Origin: CAZIWX01 sp964543125
GTDB taxonomy: Bacteria > Fidelibacterota > UBA8477
Assembly (NCBI GenBank): GCA_964543125.1
Contig: CAZIWX010000097.1
Coordinates: 1-9,089 of the forward strand
Length of the DNA stretch: 9,089 nucleotides
Reading direction: 5' to 3'
In this document: positions 7,136 through 9,089 of the stretch, in pieces
Position numbering within the stretch: the first letter of the stretch is position 1
Layout of the letters: the number at the start of each line of letters is the position of its first letter
Position numbers and translations under genes: made by a program
Notes under the pieces: model-generated
Told to the model about the DNA's origin: nothing
The model's input: the letters and a program-made list of their open reading frames with translations, nothing else
Databases searched by the model: none

Positions 7136-9089
7136 CTATTTGACCAGCGTCATTTTTCGGGTGAGCATTTTAGCGCCACTGGTCAGCCGGTAAAAATAAA
7201 TCCCGGAGGATAGTGTGCGGCCATCCAGGGTCACGCGATAGTTACCCGCTGTTTGCATCCGGTTCACCAATTCAGCTACTACCCTGCCATTAATGTCATA
7301 AACCGTCAGATTAACCAGACCGTTTTGGGGCAGGCTATAGTTAATGCCGGTAGAAGGGTTGAATGGATTGGGATAATTCTGCTCCAGCGCGAAATCCGCG
7401 GGAATCTGATGATCCGTCAAATCGATCCCAACTGTCACCCAGGCGGTATCCACAACGGCACGGATCATGATATTGGAATTTAATCCGGCTTCCGACATGT
7501 TCAACCAGGCGCCCGCGCCATAGATGTACGAATTCCCCTGATAGCCGGAATTATCGACACCCAGGGAGGGCGTGGATGAAACGACCTTCCAGCCGACATA
7601 AAACGAGCCGGAATCAACCCAAATAGAGTCTGCTGTAATGTCCCTCTGATTCCAGCCATAGGCTAAGCCGGTAACCCCCGCCCGGAAAAGATAGGTATTA
7701 ATATCGGTTGGCGGTGCACCTTCAGGGCCACCCTGCCAGACATACGCAATGGCATTGCCGGCGGCATTGGGATCGTTAACATAATAGCGAATCCGTTTTA
7801 GTAGTACCGGATAGCCTGCCGGTGTGAATTTCACGGCTAAATAATTGCCCGGATCCACATTGTAACCGCCATCAGCGGAACCGTCGTCACTGGCCAACTC
7901 GATCACACTGGCTGCCTCGGGTAATACAAACACTTCGGCTGAATAATCACTCTCCACCCCGAGATAGGTGGCCTTCACGGCGTAATAATAGCCAATACCA
8001 TTTTCAGCGGTATTGTCGGTGAATGTACCGGTTGACAACGGCGTTTCATTTAGCGGTGCACCGAAGGAAGTGGTTTCGGTCCGGCGATAAACATTATAGG
8101 TAAATCCACCGTTGCTGCTGGTCGTACCCGTGGCGAACAGCGCGTAGTTTCCATCTAATCCGGTACCCGTCAGGCTGACCATGGCGCCGCCGGAACGGGG
8201 CGTCCAACCATAAGCTTCCCCGGCATAGTCATCGCTGGAGTCCAGATATGGAAATGGATAAAGCGTATCGGTGTGTGCCCAACCCACAAAGAAATGCCCT
8301 TGCACCGTCAGATTGGCAACGGATAAGTCGAAGGACTGGAATTCATCCATGGCGGCTGGCATAACCGGATCACTTTGATAAATGATGTGCTCACCATCAT
8401 CCCACACCGTCACCTGAATGGGTGCTAATTGCCCGGGATTTGCCGTGTTCCCGCTGGAAACCATGTAATAGAATGAATCCAACGCCGTGGGGAGGGTGGC
8501 GTTGAACCGTTGAGCCCATGCCGAACCGGCTATCCGGCCCAGGGTCCAGGGCGGTGAACCGGCAATGAATGATTCATAGCTATCATCACCATAGAAAAAC
8601 TGAACCGACTGAGGTTCATTGAGATCATCCCAGGTAAGTGTGACACTGCCGGGGGTTGCTTCCGCCGTCACATTAGCCGGAGGTGGAACCACCAGTTGGG
8701 TGGTTTTAAAAACTTCAACATCATCTACATGAAAACCGGAACCGTTACCACCATCGTCGTTGTTATCCACGCGCGACTGGAATTTCAGACGAATACTTTT
8801 GCCGGCATAGGGGGTGAGGTCCAGATCACCATTAAATTCCATACCGGCTTGGTAAACCGCCCAATCAGCACTGCCGGGACGAGATATATCCCCATAATCA
8901 TAGAACAGGTCATTCCAGAGAATGCCGGATGCAGTCATGTTGGTCTCATCTTCCGCGTCATTGAAGAACAGCGTATCAGTGGCATTACTGACTAAAATAT
9001 TATCGACCTGAAATCCGGTCAGGGTAGGGTCGTTCGCGGTGGACCAGGATGCATCGGAACCCATGACAAACCTGATAATAATCTCTTCC
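7136..9089 (-). CDS. secreted multidomain protein with choice-of-anchor J/MAM-like domains, a split FN3 domain and a T9SS sorting domain (5' end outside window)
   Basis: The frame stays open to the right edge: eight in-frame codons (EEIIIRFV) precede the first Met at 9064, and that Met lies inside a domain, so the true start is outside. Residues here are numbered from that Met. 1-25 is the end of one jelly-roll (GFQVDNI). About 30-120 is a second, with YAGKSIRLKF and GFHVDDVEVF, typical of choice-of-anchor J / MAM-like domains. 127-146 looks like the first strands of an FN3 domain (GSVTLTWDD) and about 319-382 like the rest (FTYNVYRRTE, GYYYAVKATY). Between them is a beta-rich module (147-318) that resembles the next module (about 386-541). 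The T9SS tail is about 556-642, with NYPNPFNP at 563-570 and the ending KMTLVK. The visible part has no catalytic motif. A protease domain, such as an M6 immune-inhibitor-A type, could lie upstream but is not shown. It is the first of three T9SS cargo genes in a row on this strand, 106 bp ahead of the protease gene. Confidence 0.9.
   Translation of the reverse strand, partial: EEIIIRFVMGSDASWSTANDPTLTGFQVDNILVSNATDTLFFNDAEDETNMTASGILWNDLFYDYGDISRPGSADWAVYQAGMEFNGDLDLTPYAGKSIRLKFQSRVDNNDDGGNGSGFHVDDVEVFKTTQLVVPPPANVTAEATPGSVTLTWDDLNEPQSVQFFYGDDSYESFIAGSPPWTLGRIAGSAWAQRFNATLPTALDSFYYMVSSGNTANPGQLAPIQVTVWDDGEHIIYQSDPVMPAAMDEFQSFDLSVANLTVQGHFFVGWAHTDTLYPFPYLDSSDDYAGEAYGWTPRSGGAMVSLTGTGLDGNYALFATGTTSSNGGFTYNVYRRTETTSFGAPLNETPLSTGTFTDNTAENGIGYYYAVKATYLGVESDYSAEVFVLPEAASVIELASDDGSADGGYNVDPGNYLAVKFTPAGYPVLLKRIRYYVNDPNAAGNAIAYVWQGGPEGAPPTDINTYLFRAGVTGLAYGWNQRDITADSIWVDSGSFYVGWKVVSSTPSLGVDNSGYQGNSYIYGAGAWLNMSEAGLNSNIMIRAVVDTAWVTVGIDLTDHQIPADFALEQNYPNPFNPSTGINYSLPQNGLVNLTVYDINGRVVAELVNRMQTAGNYRVTLDGRTLSSGIYFYRLTSGAKMLTRKMTLVK

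Noticed and set aside
7136..9064. Treating the Met at 9064 as the true start of the right-hand gene
   Set aside because: There is no signal peptide, the Met falls inside a jelly-roll domain, and the frame is open through the window edge, so the gene is partial.
7136..9089. Calling the right-hand gene an M6 immune-inhibitor-A metalloprotease
   Set aside because: The jelly-roll domains occur in that family, but no HExxH motif is in the visible part and the same domains occur in many non-protease surface proteins.

Overview
The window looks like chromosomal DNA from a Gram-negative bacterium of the FCB superphylum (the Bacteroidota, Ignavibacteria, Calditrichota, KSB1 and Marinimicrobia type of lineage). 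Two independent signs point there. All three large proteins end in a type IX secretion (T9SS) type A sorting domain with the NYPNPFNP motif and a basic C-terminus ending in LVK or LLK. The partial 16S rRNA gene also has a short V1 stem-loop and an FCB-like sequence. I lean towards a Marinimicrobia-like or related candidate phylum, but this is an impression from the sequence and no tree was built.

Everything functional is on the minus strand, so the window reads from right to left. At the right edge a 5'-truncated gene (7136-9089) encodes a secreted multidomain protein. It has jelly-roll domains of the choice-of-anchor J / MAM-like type, a fibronectin III (FN3) domain that seems to be split by an inserted module, a second copy of that module, and a T9SS tail. 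A 106-bp gap with a hairpin follows. Next is a complete 1137-residue secreted subtilisin-family (S8) protease (3616-7029) with an intact catalytic triad, an EF-hand-rich insert between the catalytic Asp and His, an eight-repeat FG-GAP/VCBS beta-propeller and a T9SS tail. Only 28 bp later comes a complete 920-residue exported protein of unknown function (825-3587), also with a T9SS tail. The last two genes are probably co-transcribed. A good Rho-independent terminator (740-780) closes the unit.

Left of the terminator is a gene-free stretch (341-739) holding what looks like a ribosomal RNA promoter region: two sigma70-type promoters in tandem, each with a 17-bp spacer, and a leader containing a perfect hairpin and a boxA-like sequence. 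The first ~340 nt of the 16S rRNA gene (1-340) follow and run off the left edge.

The three proteins are probably exported by Sec, moved across the outer membrane by the T9SS and attached to the surface or released. The protease could act on external protein and the other two could be adhesive or structural, but the sequence does not show that they act on a shared substrate. I see no CRISPR array, mobile element, tRNA or defence system. The less ordinary points are the split FN3 domain, the EF-hand insert in the protease, the unassigned N-terminal half of the 920-residue protein, and a perfect 16-bp repeat lying across the stop codons of two neighbouring genes.
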